The notes under the pieces: model-generated
Database searches by the model: none
The model's input: only the letters and a program-made list of their open reading frames with translations
Told to the model about the DNA's origin: nothing
Translations under genes and position numbers: made by a program
In this document: in pieces, positions 23,309 through 32,837 of the stretch
Layout of the letters: each line of letters starts with the position of its first letter
Position numbering within the stretch: the first letter of the stretch is position 1
Origin: Azophilus sp026709365
Lineage (GTDB): Bacteria > Pseudomonadota > Gammaproteobacteria > Pseudomonadales > Azotimanducaceae
Assembly: GCA_965200175.1 (NCBI GenBank)
Contig: OZ241345.1
Coordinates: forward strand, 3,038,001 to 3,102,000
Direction: 5' to 3'
Length of the DNA: 64,000 bases

Positions 23309-25836
23309 CATCGCGCATCGCGGCGGGGGTGGCCGTCGGTCTCGGCGCACTGGCGGGCTGCGGCACGCCGCCGCACAAGGAAGCGCAGCCGCCGCGACCG
23401 GCGAAGGCATCGCTGTCAATCGAGAGCGCGGCCACCGTCGAGGAGGCGGACAACCCAAAAGTGAGGGTGCAGGTGGCGCTCGACCGATTCACGGCCACCC
23501 CCGTCACCGTGGCGTTGAACGTGGCCGGGTCCGCGACCCCCGGCAGCGACTACGCGCCGCTTGAGGACCGCGTGACCATCCCCGCAAACAACAGTTTCGC
23601 GGCGTTGGAGATCGACGTTTACCGCGACTTCGTTGAAGAGGGCGACGAGACCATCGAACTGGCCTTGGGCGCGATCGTCGGCAATGCGGTGCTCGACGGG
23701 AACGCCACCGCCACGCTCACCCTGCTGGACGGCCCCGCGGCAAAAGTGGACAAAACCCCGCAGCAGGCCGCCTCCCCGGAGCTCGCGCTGCTCCCGCTGG
23801 CATACACCCTCACCTCGGACGCGGTGGTCTTGGTTACGGCCGCGCAGAACGGACGCCCGGACGGCCAGCCCGTGCCGCTGGTCGCGGAGTGGTCCACCGA
23901 CCCCGCCTTCGAGACCGACGTGCGCTTGATCGACCGCGTCGAGATCGGGGCGCCGGACGATCCGATCGAATTCATCTTCGGTGGCTTGAACGTCTTTCAA
24001 GTCCCGCTATCGGACCTTGCGGCCAACGAGATTTACTACGTTCGCGCCTACCTCGGCGAGGCGCCGCCGCCGGGCGGATTCGGCAATGCGGCCCCCAACG
24101 CCTTCCTCGACGGCTTTGCCACGAACGCCCAAGGCGGCGTGGTGGCGCGCTGCGTCGCCCCAAGGCGCGCGGCCTCCGGTTCGGGCGACCCCTTGCAGCC
24201 GGAGCAATGGCACCTGCGCAACACGGGCCAGCCCGCGTTTTCGGATCGCGGCGGCCGTGCGGGCGCCGACCTGCGCATGGCTGAGGCCGTGGCCACCGGT
24301 CTGGATGGTGCCGGCGTCACGCTGGCGGTGGTGGACACCGGCCTTGAAACCTGCCACCCCGACCTCGCCGCCAACACCGTCGCCGGCGGCTCCCACAATT
24401 TCGCGCACCCGCGCTTGGCCAGCTTCGGCGCCGCGCCGGACGAGCCGTTCCACTTCGGCCTGCTTGGCGATCACGGCACCAGCGTGGCCGGCATCGCTGC
24501 TGCGGTAGCGGACAACGGGCGCGGCGGCCGAGGCGTCGCGCCTGGCGTCCGGCTAGTCGGCTTCAATCCCATGCAAGCTGGCGACCCGGAGTCCGAGGAT
24601 CCGGGCTCGGCCTTCGAGACCGCGCTGCTGCGGAGCTTGGGCGGCAGCGACGCCGCGCCGGACTCAGCAGGCGTGGACGTGTTCAACATGAGTTTTGGCA
24701 CCTTCGCGCCTGGCATGAACTCCCAGGAGGAGTTCGTGCGGCTGTTCAGCAACGCCACGGCGGAACTGCGGTCGGGACGGGGCGCGCTGTATGTCAAGGC
24801 GGCCGGCAACGACTTTGAAGCCTGTGCGCCCAGGCATCCGTTCAACCGGGAAATCGGTTGCATCGCGGCCAACGCGGACCCGGACGGCAACCTGCCGTGG
24901 CTGATCAACGTGGGCGGCTTCAACGCGGATGATGCGAAGTCATCCTACGCCAGCGCCGGCGCCGGACTCTGGGTGGTCGGCCCATCCGGCGAGGACGGGG
25001 CCGCAGCGCCCGCCATGATCACCACCGATCAAGCCGGGGCGCACGGCGGCTACAGCCAATACGTTCAAAACCGCCTGGCCGGGGGCCTGGACGGACACCC
25101 GCTGAACCCGGACGGCGACTATGTCAGCGGCTTCGGCGGCACCTCCTCGGCGGCGCCTGCGGTGGCGGGCGCGGTGGCGCTGCTGCTCGGCGTCGAGCCG
25201 ATGCTCACTTGGCGGGACGTCAAGCACATTCTGGCATCCACCGCACGTCGCATCGACTCTGACATCCCGGCGGTAAGGGCGGCCTTTGCCGGCACCCCGT
25301 ACATCGCCCAGCACGCATGGCAGGCCAACGCCGCCGGTCACGCCTTCCACAACTGGTACGGGTTCGGCGCCGTGGACGTGGATGCCGCCGTAGCCATGGT
25401 GGCCAGCCACGTTCCCAACAGCCTTGGCGAATTCGTCGAGTCGGCGTGGTTCGCGTCGGCAGCGGAGTCCCCGCTGGCCATTCCCGATGCGGACGGCGTC
25501 GGCGCGACCGCAAGCCTTGCGGTGTCCGACCTCCCAGCGGGCGCCAACATCGAAGCGGTCGTGCTGGAGCTAACCGCCGACCACGCCAACCCGTTCGATC
25601 TCGGCGTCACGCTGCGCTCGCCGTCCGGCACGTCCAGTGTGGTCAACCCGCCCTTCAACACCGCCTTGGAGGGAACCTTCGGGCTGCAGGGCTGGCAACT
25701 GCTCAGCAACGCGTTCTATGGCGAACCACCCAACGGCGCTTGGACCCTGCATGTGGCGGACCTTGCCCCCGGCGACGAAGGCAGCCTGACTGGTTGGCGG
25801 ATCAGGCTTTACTACGGCGAGCATGGCCACGAGTGA
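23299..25836 (+). CDS. Calx-beta/S8 subtilase/P-domain serine protease lipoprotein
   Basis: An 845-residue protein. LGALAGC (Cys21) is a lipobox, so it should be membrane-anchored. Residues about 38-145 are a Calx-beta-like domain (YAPLEDRVTIPAN, EEGDETIELALG). Residues about 300-690 are a subtilase of the kexin/furin type: catalytic Asp346 in AVVDTGLE, His392 in GDHGTSVAGIAA and Ser616 in FGGTSSAAPAVAG. Residues about 715-840 form a P/Homo-B domain (VVLELTADHANPFDLGVTLR, AWTLHVADLAPGDEGSLTGW). There is no N-terminal prodomain inside the protein; the overlapping upstream gene may supply it. It ends the cco operon. Confidence 0.9.
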   Translation: MALASRIAAGVAVGLGALAGCGTPPHKEAQPPRPAKASLSIESAATVEEADNPKVRVQVALDRFTATPVTVALNVAGSATPGSDYAPLEDRVTIPANNSFAALEIDVYRDFVEEGDETIELALGAIVGNAVLDGNATATLTLLDGPAAKVDKTPQQAASPELALLPLAYTLTSDAVVLVTAAQNGRPDGQPVPLVAEWSTDPAFETDVRLIDRVEIGAPDDPIEFIFGGLNVFQVPLSDLAANEIYYVRAYLGEAPPPGGFGNAAPNAFLDGFATNAQGGVVARCVAPRRAASGSGDPLQPEQWHLRNTGQPAFSDRGGRAGADLRMAEAVATGLDGAGVTLAVVDTGLETCHPDLAANTVAGGSHNFAHPRLASFGAAPDEPFHFGLLGDHGTSVAGIAAAVADNGRGGRGVAPGVRLVGFNPMQAGDPESEDPGSAFETALLRSLGGSDAAPDSAGVDVFNMSFGTFAPGMNSQEEFVRLFSNATAELRSGRGALYVKAAGNDFEACAPRHPFNREIGCIAANADPDGNLPWLINVGGFNADDAKSSYASAGAGLWVVGPSGEDGAAAPAMITTDQAGAHGGYSQYVQNRLAGGLDGHPLNPDGDYVSGFGGTSSAAPAVAGAVALLLGVEPMLTWRDVKHILASTARRIDSDIPAVRAAFAGTPYIAQHAWQANAAGHAFHNWYGFGAVDVDAAVAMVASHVPNSLGEFVESAWFASAAESPLAIPDADGVGATASLAVSDLPAGANIEAVVLELTADHANPFDLGVTLRSPSGTSSVVNPPFNTALEGTFGLQGWQLLSNAFYGEPPNGAWTLHVADLAPGDEGSLTGWRIRLYYGEHGHE

Positions 25837-25870
25837 ACGACGGCGAACATTGGCCAGCGATTAGGCACCC

Positions 25871-26617
25871 ATGGGCGAATACCAATACTATGAATTCCAA
25901 GCCATCGACCGGCCGCTCGACGATGCTGACAAGGCGGCGCTGCGCCGCCTGTCCAGCCGTGCGCAGATCACCGCCACCAGCTTCACGAACGAGTACAACT
26001 ACGGCGATTTCAAGGGCGACCCGCGCCAGTTGGTGAAACGTTGGTTCGATCTGCATCTTTATGTCGCCAACTGGGGCACCCGTCGCCTCATGATGCGGCT
26101 GCCGAAACGGCTGATTGATCGCGACCGCCTGGACGCCTTGCTGATGGGGACCGACTTGGCAACTGTCACGGAAGCGGACGACAATCTGATCCTCGACATT
26201 TGCGACGACGGCGAAGACAGGGAATACGTGGATTGGGAGGACGGTTCCGGCTGGCTCGGCGCGATGGCGCCGCTCAGGGCCGATCTGCTCTCCGGCTCCC
26301 CTACCTCCTCTAGCTGACCGGCGTGGAGAACGACAATGTCCGCGACGAAGCCTTGGAGCCGCTGTCCGGCATTGGGCCCCTGAACGGTGGCCTTCAGGCC
26401 TTTGCGGAGTTCTTTCGCATTGATGGCGACTTGGTGCAAGCGGCGGCTGAGGCTGGCAAGGATGCGCGTGGCCAAACCTCATCACCTGCGGCTCTTCGCG
26501 CCGTCATATCGAAGATGCCGGAATCCCAAAGGACGGATTTTCTGCTCAGGCTTGCCGAGGGCGATCCCCATGTGGCTGCGGAGTTGCGGGGCAGAGTTCG
26601 AAGCGCCCTTCTAGTAC
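25871..26617 (+). pseudogene. Conserved hypothetical protein, frameshifted and 3'-truncated
   Basis: The first part (ATG 25871 to 26317, 148 codons) reads MGEYQYYEFQAIDRPLDDAD, then FKGDPRQLVKRWFDLHLYVA and NWGTRRLMMRLPKRL. I know this opening from a family of larger conserved hypothetical proteins of unknown function. After GWLGAMAPLRADLL the frame is lost. The expected continuation resumes in another frame at about 26290 (LRLPYLL, then a TAG, then LTGVENDNVRDEALEPL) and runs as GGLQAFAEFFRIDGDLVQAA and DFLLRLAEGDPHVAAELRGR until about 26617, where homology stops at a junction with an antisense methyltransferase fragment. So one frameshift, one nonsense codon and a 3' deletion. Confidence 0.65.
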
Positions 26618-26975
26618 CATGCTCCTCATAAATCTTACCAATCCGATCTCTCAAAAGACTTCTTGCCTCAGCGGTACCAAGTTCAACCCGCGGGGTATCT
26701 TCGCCCGACTCCTTCCACTCTTGTGGATAGAGCTTCGCCCAATCCGGCTCGTATGATATAGAGCCATTCACGTACTCGTAGTACTCATCAGGAAATATCT
26801 GGAACTTGCGCAAAAACGCCCGAAGCCTCAAGGTACGATGCGCAACCTCTTCGTTCTCAATTGAAAGTTCAATATTGTACCGGCTTCGACCACTCTTAGT
26901 TTGGAGTTGCGCAAATCCTTCTGCCAAGCCACCAGGGCCAGAGAACAGATCTACTACTGGAATGGGTTTTTTCAT
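26618..26975 (-). pseudogene. 5' fragment of a DNA (cytosine-5) methyltransferase gene
   Basis: From ATG 26975 the frame reads MKKPIPVVDLFSGPGGLAEG; DLFSGPGG is motif I (AdoMet binding) of C5 methyltransferases, and IELSIENEEVAHRTLRLRAF is the motif II acidic strand. About 120 residues fit the family (FPDEYYEYVNGSISYEPDWA, AEARSLLRDRIGKIYEEHG). The frame then runs into the antisense of the hypothetical pseudogene with no PCQ motif IV, no ENV motif VI and no target domain. It is lower in GC than the neighbours, which suggests transfer, and cannot be active. Confidence 0.8.
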
Positions 26976-26995
26976 TCTCTTATAGCCCGGACATT

Positions 26996-27244
26996 TCACC
27001 GGTGTATGGTGTTTTCCAATAGGAAAATGAGTTTGACCGAAGGGGGTTTGCAAGGAAGGTCGGCTAGGCGAGTTTCCAAGGGGTTGATGGAGTACTCGGA
27101 CTTTATTGCGCATTCCCAAAGCGTGGCGACGCTCACATACAAGTCGCTGTCAGCCGACTTCAGAATAGCCAACACATCACTCGACAATCTGTCAGGAGCC
27201 GATCTGGCCCACAGCAATACGTGGGTGTCGAGAAGGTATCTCAC
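26996..27244 (-). pseudogene. PIN-domain toxin (VapC-like), C-terminally truncated
   Basis: 82 codons beginning MRYLLDTHVLLWARSAPDRL, with the first catalytic Asp in LLDTH and the conserved VSVATLWECAIKSEYSI around the second acidic position. Full-length relatives have about 125-130 residues and carry a late HRDPFDR-type acidic cluster; that part is missing, and the end (SVKLIFLLENTIHR) looks unrelated. The start overlaps the antitoxin stop by four bases, as expected. It is probably an inactive toxin cut by the same rearrangement that brought in the methyltransferase fragment 20 bases downstream. Confidence 0.7.
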
Positions 27245-27486
27245 TTAAGTTCTGCAATACCCATTGCTGCCGCCAAGTCGGGGGGCCAGGAGTCGAAGTC
27301 ATCAGCAATGCGTACTTGGCCTTTCAGGTCGCCGAGCGGAGGAACGCTGCGGCGCGGCTCGTAACGACTGATCCTGACGGCAGGTGTGCCCATGCGTGTG
27401 ATGACGAACTCCTCGCCGTCAACCGTCCTGTTGACGATCTCGGAAAGACGCGCCTTGGCATCGCTAAGCGTGACGACGGAATCCAT
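27241..27486 (-). CDS. Phd/YefM-type antitoxin
   Basis: An 81-residue protein: VVTLSDAKARLSEIVNRTVD, then GEEFVITRMGTPAVRISRYEP, is the Phd/YefM DNA-binding fold, and the acidic tail (RIADDFDSWPPDLAAAMGIAEL) is the toxin-binding segment seen with PIN partners. It is complete, upstream of and overlapping the truncated PIN toxin. AGCTGTC precedes the ATG with no strong ribosome site. The 95 bases up to the Lhr gene stop should contain its promoter. Confidence 0.85.
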   Translation of the reverse strand: MDSVVTLSDAKARLSEIVNRTVDGEEFVITRMGTPAVRISRYEPRRSVPPLGDLKGQVRIADDFDSWPPDLAAAMGIAELK

Positions 27487-27581
27487 TTGACAGCTCCTAT
27501 GGTCTGACCGATCCGGACTATAGTGTGAGCGGCGACTTTATCCAACTCTCACTTACGAGCATGGCCTTGCCGATTTCGCTC

Positions 27582-30500
27582 TCAGCGCTCGTAATAGACG
27601 TGCCGATGGTCGGCGGTGCGGGTCAGGGTGCGGTCCAAGGCCGCTAGGTAGGGGCTGTGACGGGCAGGCTGGTTGTTGATGGTGGCCACCTTGATGCGCC
27701 TGCGCTGCCGGGCCAGATGTTGAAAAGACTCAGTGGCAACGTCGATGTGCGGATGGCCGGGGGCGATGAGGAAGTTGAGCCGCTGGCCGTGGCTTTCGAT
27801 GACCAGCGCTAGGCTGCCGTCCAGAAAACCCAAGTAGTTTCCGGCTCGCCGGGGCGGAAGCGTCGGCCAGTCCAAGGACAGTCCGCAGGGCGAGGCCGGA
27901 TCGGTTGCGTTCATCCAGAAGCTTTGCGGGGCTTGCTGGGCGCGAAACCGATGCAGGGCCGAAGGTGCGATGAACTGCGGGCCGGACAGGCCCTCGAAGA
28001 AGTGGCCAGCAACAACTTCGCCAGCCAGCTCCATGATGCGCAACGCCTTGAAGAGCGACGCCCAGCGCGCCTCCCGGTTGGCGATCTCGCGGCACAGGAA
28101 GCCGTAGCGGTCGAGCAGGAGCCGGACCCGCTCCTTGTCCTCCTCCATTCGCTCCAAGGGATCGTCCGAAGGTGGCGGGGCCAGGTTCAGCCGCCAATTG
28201 CCGGGCCAGCCTTGAGCCGCCATGCGGGCCCGGCGGCGGATCGGGGCGGACGGCGCCGCCAAGCGGTACTTGCGCTGCTCGCCCAAGCGCAGCGGCGCCA
28301 AGCTGTCGGCCAGCAGCGCGCCCGTCCAGACCGCCTGCCACCAGCGGTCGTTGAAGGCGGCCGCGCCGCTGCCTTCCGCCGCCCGGTCGCTGAGCTGGTG
28401 ATAGCCGTAGCGGGCCTGCGGGTCCGCAAACAGCTCAACCGTGTCCGCCGCGCCGTCGCTCGGCGCATGCAGCGCCGCCTCCTCGGGGTGGCACAGGGTG
28501 ATCTGTTGGTTGCCGCACCCCAGCCAGACGATCTGCTCCTGGGCGATGAGCGCATCAAGCTGATGGTCGGAGAAGTCGCTGAAGCGGGCGGCTAGGAAAT
28601 CCTTAAGCCAAGCGGCCACTGGGGCTGGGTAGCCGCTCAAGCGCTCCAGCGCGCGCAAGCCGGCGGCTGGCGACCAAGGCTGTCCGAAGCCCTGCCATGC
28701 GGTCAGGAACCCGGGCAGTTCGGCGAACGGCTTGGCGACCGCTTGCGCGCGGCTCTGGGCGCGCTGGAAGCGCAGCAGGGCCTCCAGGTTGTCAGCATCG
28801 CAGAAGTGCGGCCCGTCGCTGCCTTCAACCAAGGGGCCGATGATGAAGGCGCCGCTGTCCGTGAGCACTTGCTCCAAGTCGGCAACCCTCGGCGGCAACA
28901 GGGCCGCAAGCTCCGCCAAGGTGCGCGGGCCGTAGAAGGAGAGCGTCTCGCCGACGAATTCCGCCAAGGTTCGCGGATCGTCAATGGCGGGCAGTTCGAC
29001 TTGCTGGGCCAGCCCGGCGCAAAGGCCGCACTCGACCAACGCGTGGGCGGTTTCGAGATGGGCAATCCAAGCCCGTTCGCCATCGGCGAAGCGCACCAGC
29101 CGCGGATCCACCACATCGTCTGGCCACTCTGCAGCCGGGACCAGCACCCGCTCCTTGGCCCATTCCAGCCAGTCCTCGAGGCTGCGCGGCTCATAGCCCT
29201 CGGCGCGCCGCTGCCGCTTGGCTTCAAACGCGGCGATGATCTCCGCCTTGAGGCGCGGGCGCAGCCGCTCATCACCCACCGCCTGGGCGATGAGATCGTC
29301 GGTCAGGCCACTGGCTTCACCAAGCTCGGGGGTGTCGTCGGCATACATGTAGCGGCTGATCTGACCGAAGGTGAGGCTCTTCGCGAAAGGGCTGGGCGTA
29401 GCGGTGGTGGCCAACGTCCACGGCAGGCTGCCGTCGGCCAATTCGCCGAGCCGAGCGCGCAGGGCGGGCAGGTCAAACTCGTCGGTGAGGCAGGTGCGCC
29501 AAGTCTCCAGCAGCACCGGGAAGTCCGGGTACTTGGCGGTGGCGGCCATCAGCTTCTTGGCCTGCAGGCGGCTCATCCACAGCGGCAGGCGCTGGTTGAA
29601 GCGGCGCTTGGTCAGCAGCAGCGCCCGGCCGGCGCACTCGCGAAAGCGGGCGCCGAAGAACCCCGAGCGCTCCAGCGAATCGCGCAGGTGGCCGTCCAGG
29701 TTCTCCGGGGTCACCCAACCGAGGAGTTCCTCCGCTGCTTGCGCATCCTTGACCTGCACCACAATGGCATTGTTGTCGGCGTGAATCTCCGGAATCGCAT
29801 CGAAGCGCCGACGCCAGGCGGACTCCAAGGCCAGCGCCCAAGGGCGGTTCAGGCGACCGCCCCAGAAGCTGTGGATGACCAACTGCTGGGGGGCGTCGGG
29901 ACCGGCGTACCCATCCGGGCCGGAGTACATCCATTCCAGCAACAGGTGGCGCCGGTGCGGCAGGGGCGCTTCGGTTTGGGTTCGCTGGCGCTCCAAGTAG
30001 GTACACAAGGTCTCCGCCGCCAATTCATCGAAGTGCGACTGCTCGATGAGCCGGGACTTGAACGGCTCCCGCCGCCCGCTGGCGAAGTGCGCCTCTGCCG
30101 ATTCCAGGAAGCCGCCGATGCGGTCGGCGAAGTGGAAGCTGCGGTTGAAGGCCTCGTTGCGCCAGAACGGCGTCACGGCGGCGCCCGTGCGGGCTGGTCG
30201 CACTATCACGTCGTTGTGGGTGATGCGTAGGATTTGCCAGTTCTGGGTGCCGAGGGTGAAGATCTGGCCGGTGGTGGCCTCCCAGACGAACTCCTCGTCG
30301 AGTTCACCGATGACGGCGCCGCTGTCCGCATGGCGCAGTTGATAGTAGCCCCGATCGGGAATCGAGCCGCCGGCGTTGTAGAGCGCGAACACCGCGCTCT
30401 TGTGCGCCTGCACGGTACCCTTGATGCGGTCCAGCGCGACGCGGGGCTTGAGTTCCCGCACCCGGGAGCCCGCGTAGCGTCCGGCCAGCATGTCCAGGAC

Positions 30501-31877
30501 CAGATCGAACTGCTCCCGCGGCAGCCGCCGGTAGGGTGCGCTGGTGCGGATGGCGGCGAAGAGCTCATCGACCGGCCATACCTCGTGGGCGCACATGGAG
30601 ACGATGGATTGGCAGAGCGCGTCCAACGGATTCTGCAAGGGCCTCAAGGGCTCGATGTCGCGGTCGGCGACGGCGCCCGCCAACGCGGCCGCCTCCAGCA
30701 GGTCATGGGCGTGGGTGGCGTACAGGGCGCCGGAACTCACTTCGCCGACGCCGTGGCCCGCCCGGCCAATGCGCTGCAGGGCACCGGCAATGGAGGGCGG
30801 CGTCTGCACCAGCACCACCTCGTCAAGGTGGCCGATGTCGATGCCCATTTCCAATGAACTGGTGGCGACGATGGCCTTGAGCTCGCCGGCCTTGAGGCGC
30901 CGCTCGACTTCGGTGCGGATGTCGCGCGCCAGGGAGCCGTGGTGGGCATAGGCCAGCGGCGCCGGCTGCTCCTCGTTGACCTCGAGGGTGATGCGCTCGG
31001 CCAGCCTGCGGCTGTTGGTGAAAAGCAGCGTGGAGCGGTTGCCTTCAATACGCTCGCGGAAGCTCTCCGCCAGCGGCTCCCAAATCTTGCGCTCGTTGGC
31101 CGCTGCGTCCCGAACCGCTTCGGGATAGCAGACCCGCAGGGCGATTGCCTTGCCGCAGGCCCCATCGCCGCCCGCTGCCTGCGCAGCCGCTCCATTGCCG
31201 GCTGAGTCGATGACCTCCACTTGGCGCGCCGCCCCCGACGGCAGGCAGCCGCCAACGTAGGCGGCAACCGCATCGAGCGGTCGCACGGTCGCCGACAGGG
31301 CGATGCGCTGGAACTCGCCCGCCAAGCGCGCCAGCCGCTCCACCGACACCATGAGCTGCGCGCCCCGCCGGTTGTCCGCAACGGCATGGATCTCATCCAG
31401 GATGAGGGTCCGCACGGTGGCCAGCGCCTGGCGGCCCTTGGCCGTGGTCAGCAGCAGCATCAGGCTTTCCGGCGTGGTGATGAGGATGTCCGGCGGATGG
31501 CGCAGCATTCGCGCACGCTCGCCAGCGGGCGTATCGCCAGAGCGGGTGCGGACGCTGATGTGAGGAAAGCCGGCGCTTTCCTGCAGCGCCTCAAGGGGAA
31601 CCAGGAGATTGCGTTGAATATCGTTGTTGAGCGCCTTCAGGGGCGACACGTAGAGCACCCGGGTCGCGCCCGGACGCCACACGCCCGCCGCGAATTGATT
31701 CAGCGACCACAGAAAGGCGGTCAGCGTCTTGCCGCTGCCGGTGGGCGCGGTGGCAAGGACGTGCGCACCGGCGGCAATGCGCGGCCAAGCTGCCGCCTGC
31801 ACTGGCGTCGGCGACGCGAAGCACCGCTTGAACCACGTCTTGATGGACGGATGGAATTGGTCCAAGACGGCATTCAC
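27582..31877 (-). CDS. lhr: Lhr family ATP-dependent DNA helicase (long form)
   Basis: A 1431-residue superfamily 2 helicase of the bacterial long Lhr type. Motif I is ATAPTGSGKTLTAFLW, motif II is LILDEIHAV, motif III is ALSATVRP, motifs IV-VI are STLLFTNSRRLAERI, SSLEMGIDIGHLDEVV and GALQRIGRAGHGVGEV. The Lhr core (winged helix and Lhr-specific domain) covers about residues 420-900 and the long C-terminal extension the rest, ending DRTLTRTADHRHVYYER. The family translocates 3'-5' and is linked to DNA repair. The start at 31877 (GTG) overlaps the nadC stop by four bases, so the genes are coupled. Confidence 0.95.
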   Translation of the reverse strand: MNAVLDQFHPSIKTWFKRCFASPTPVQAAAWPRIAAGAHVLATAPTGSGKTLTAFLWSLNQFAAGVWRPGATRVLYVSPLKALNNDIQRNLLVPLEALQESAGFPHISVRTRSGDTPAGERARMLRHPPDILITTPESLMLLLTTAKGRQALATVRTLILDEIHAVADNRRGAQLMVSVERLARLAGEFQRIALSATVRPLDAVAAYVGGCLPSGAARQVEVIDSAGNGAAAQAAGGDGACGKAIALRVCYPEAVRDAAANERKIWEPLAESFRERIEGNRSTLLFTNSRRLAERITLEVNEEQPAPLAYAHHGSLARDIRTEVERRLKAGELKAIVATSSLEMGIDIGHLDEVVLVQTPPSIAGALQRIGRAGHGVGEVSSGALYATHAHDLLEAAALAGAVADRDIEPLRPLQNPLDALCQSIVSMCAHEVWPVDELFAAIRTSAPYRRLPREQFDLVLDMLAGRYAGSRVRELKPRVALDRIKGTVQAHKSAVFALYNAGGSIPDRGYYQLRHADSGAVIGELDEEFVWEATTGQIFTLGTQNWQILRITHNDVIVRPARTGAAVTPFWRNEAFNRSFHFADRIGGFLESAEAHFASGRREPFKSRLIEQSHFDELAAETLCTYLERQRTQTEAPLPHRRHLLLEWMYSGPDGYAGPDAPQQLVIHSFWGGRLNRPWALALESAWRRRFDAIPEIHADNNAIVVQVKDAQAAEELLGWVTPENLDGHLRDSLERSGFFGARFRECAGRALLLTKRRFNQRLPLWMSRLQAKKLMAATAKYPDFPVLLETWRTCLTDEFDLPALRARLGELADGSLPWTLATTATPSPFAKSLTFGQISRYMYADDTPELGEASGLTDDLIAQAVGDERLRPRLKAEIIAAFEAKRQRRAEGYEPRSLEDWLEWAKERVLVPAAEWPDDVVDPRLVRFADGERAWIAHLETAHALVECGLCAGLAQQVELPAIDDPRTLAEFVGETLSFYGPRTLAELAALLPPRVADLEQVLTDSGAFIIGPLVEGSDGPHFCDADNLEALLRFQRAQSRAQAVAKPFAELPGFLTAWQGFGQPWSPAAGLRALERLSGYPAPVAAWLKDFLAARFSDFSDHQLDALIAQEQIVWLGCGNQQITLCHPEEAALHAPSDGAADTVELFADPQARYGYHQLSDRAAEGSGAAAFNDRWWQAVWTGALLADSLAPLRLGEQRKYRLAAPSAPIRRRARMAAQGWPGNWRLNLAPPPSDDPLERMEEDKERVRLLLDRYGFLCREIANREARWASLFKALRIMELAGEVVAGHFFEGLSGPQFIAPSALHRFRAQQAPQSFWMNATDPASPCGLSLDWPTLPPRRAGNYLGFLDGSLALVIESHGQRLNFLIAPGHPHIDVATESFQHLARQRRRIKVATINNQPARHSPYLAALDRTLTRTADHRHVYYER

Positions 31878-32716
31878 TGTGAGAAGCGCATGGAAAGGTC
31901 CAGGGGGCTCACATCCTTGGTGAGGGCGCCCACTGAAATGCAGTCCACGCCGGTCTCGGCGATGGCGCGGATGTGGGACTCATCAACGCCACCGGAGGCT
32001 TCAAGGCGGGCCCGGCCCCGGGTCGCCGCCACCGCCAGCCGGGTTTCGGCAATGGAGAAGTTGTCGAGCATGATGGTGTCCGCCCCTGCCGCGATCGCCT
32101 CGGCCAGTTCGGACAGGCTCTCCACCTCCACTTCCACCATCAAGCCGGGCGGGCCCTGGCGCGCCTGCGTGACGGCAGCGCGGATGGAGCCGGCGGCGGC
32201 GATGTGGTTTTCCTTGATGAGGTAGGCGTCATGCAGGCCCAAGCGGTGGTTGGCGCCGCCGCCGCAGCGCACCGCGTACTTTTGGGCCAAGCGCAGGCCG
32301 GGTAGCGTCTTGCGGGTGTCCAGCAACTGGCAGCCAGTCCCCTCCAACAGCTTGACGAACCGCTGGGTGCGGGTGGCCGTGCCGGACAGCAGCTGAACGA
32401 AGTTGAGGATGGTCCGCTCCGCAGTGAGCAGGGCGCGGGCTTGGCCATGCCCCTCGAACAGCGTCTGCCCGGCCTTGAGGTCGGCGCCGTCCTCAACCTG
32501 CCAGTCGAGCTCGAAGGCGTGGTTCATCTGGCGCGCCACCTCCTCCACCCAAGGCCGTCCGCAGAACACGCCCGCCTGACGGGAGATGACCGTGCCGCGC
32601 CCTTGGGCGGCGGGGGGTATCAACTCGGCGCTGACGTCGCCGCTGCCAATGTCCTCGGCCAGCGCCTCGGCGACGGCAGCCTCGATGCGCTGGCGCAGCG
32701 CCTTGGAAATCTCCAT
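31874..32716 (-). CDS. nadC: Nicotinate-nucleotide pyrophosphorylase (carboxylating) NadC
   Basis: Makes nicotinate mononucleotide from quinolinate and PRPP in NAD synthesis. It has 280 residues. LTAERTILNFVQLLSGTATR is the conserved substrate-site helix, LLDTRKTLPGLRLAQKYAVR the quinolinate-binding motif and CGGGANHRLGLHDAYLIKENH the phosphate/Lys motif. EVEVESLSELAEAI, MLDNFS and EASGGVDESHI complete the barrel. It is the first gene of a two-gene leftward unit with lhr; the divergent DUF4143 gene starts about 150 bases away. Confidence 0.95.
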   Translation of the reverse strand: MEISKALRQRIEAAVAEALAEDIGSGDVSAELIPPAAQGRGTVISRQAGVFCGRPWVEEVARQMNHAFELDWQVEDGADLKAGQTLFEGHGQARALLTAERTILNFVQLLSGTATRTQRFVKLLEGTGCQLLDTRKTLPGLRLAQKYAVRCGGGANHRLGLHDAYLIKENHIAAAGSIRAAVTQARQGPPGLMVEVEVESLSELAEAIAAGADTIMLDNFSIAETRLAVAATRGRARLEASGGVDESHIRAIAETGVDCISVGALTKDVSPLDLSMRFSQ

Positions 32717-32837
32717 GCTCGCTTGATGGTCCCCGCCGATGTCGGGTTGATTCTACCGTGCGCTATGTGCGGGGCCATGACCTGACGGTCGCAGCGCACC
32801 TGCGGTCCGCTCCAATTGCATCAAAAAATGGTTGTAT

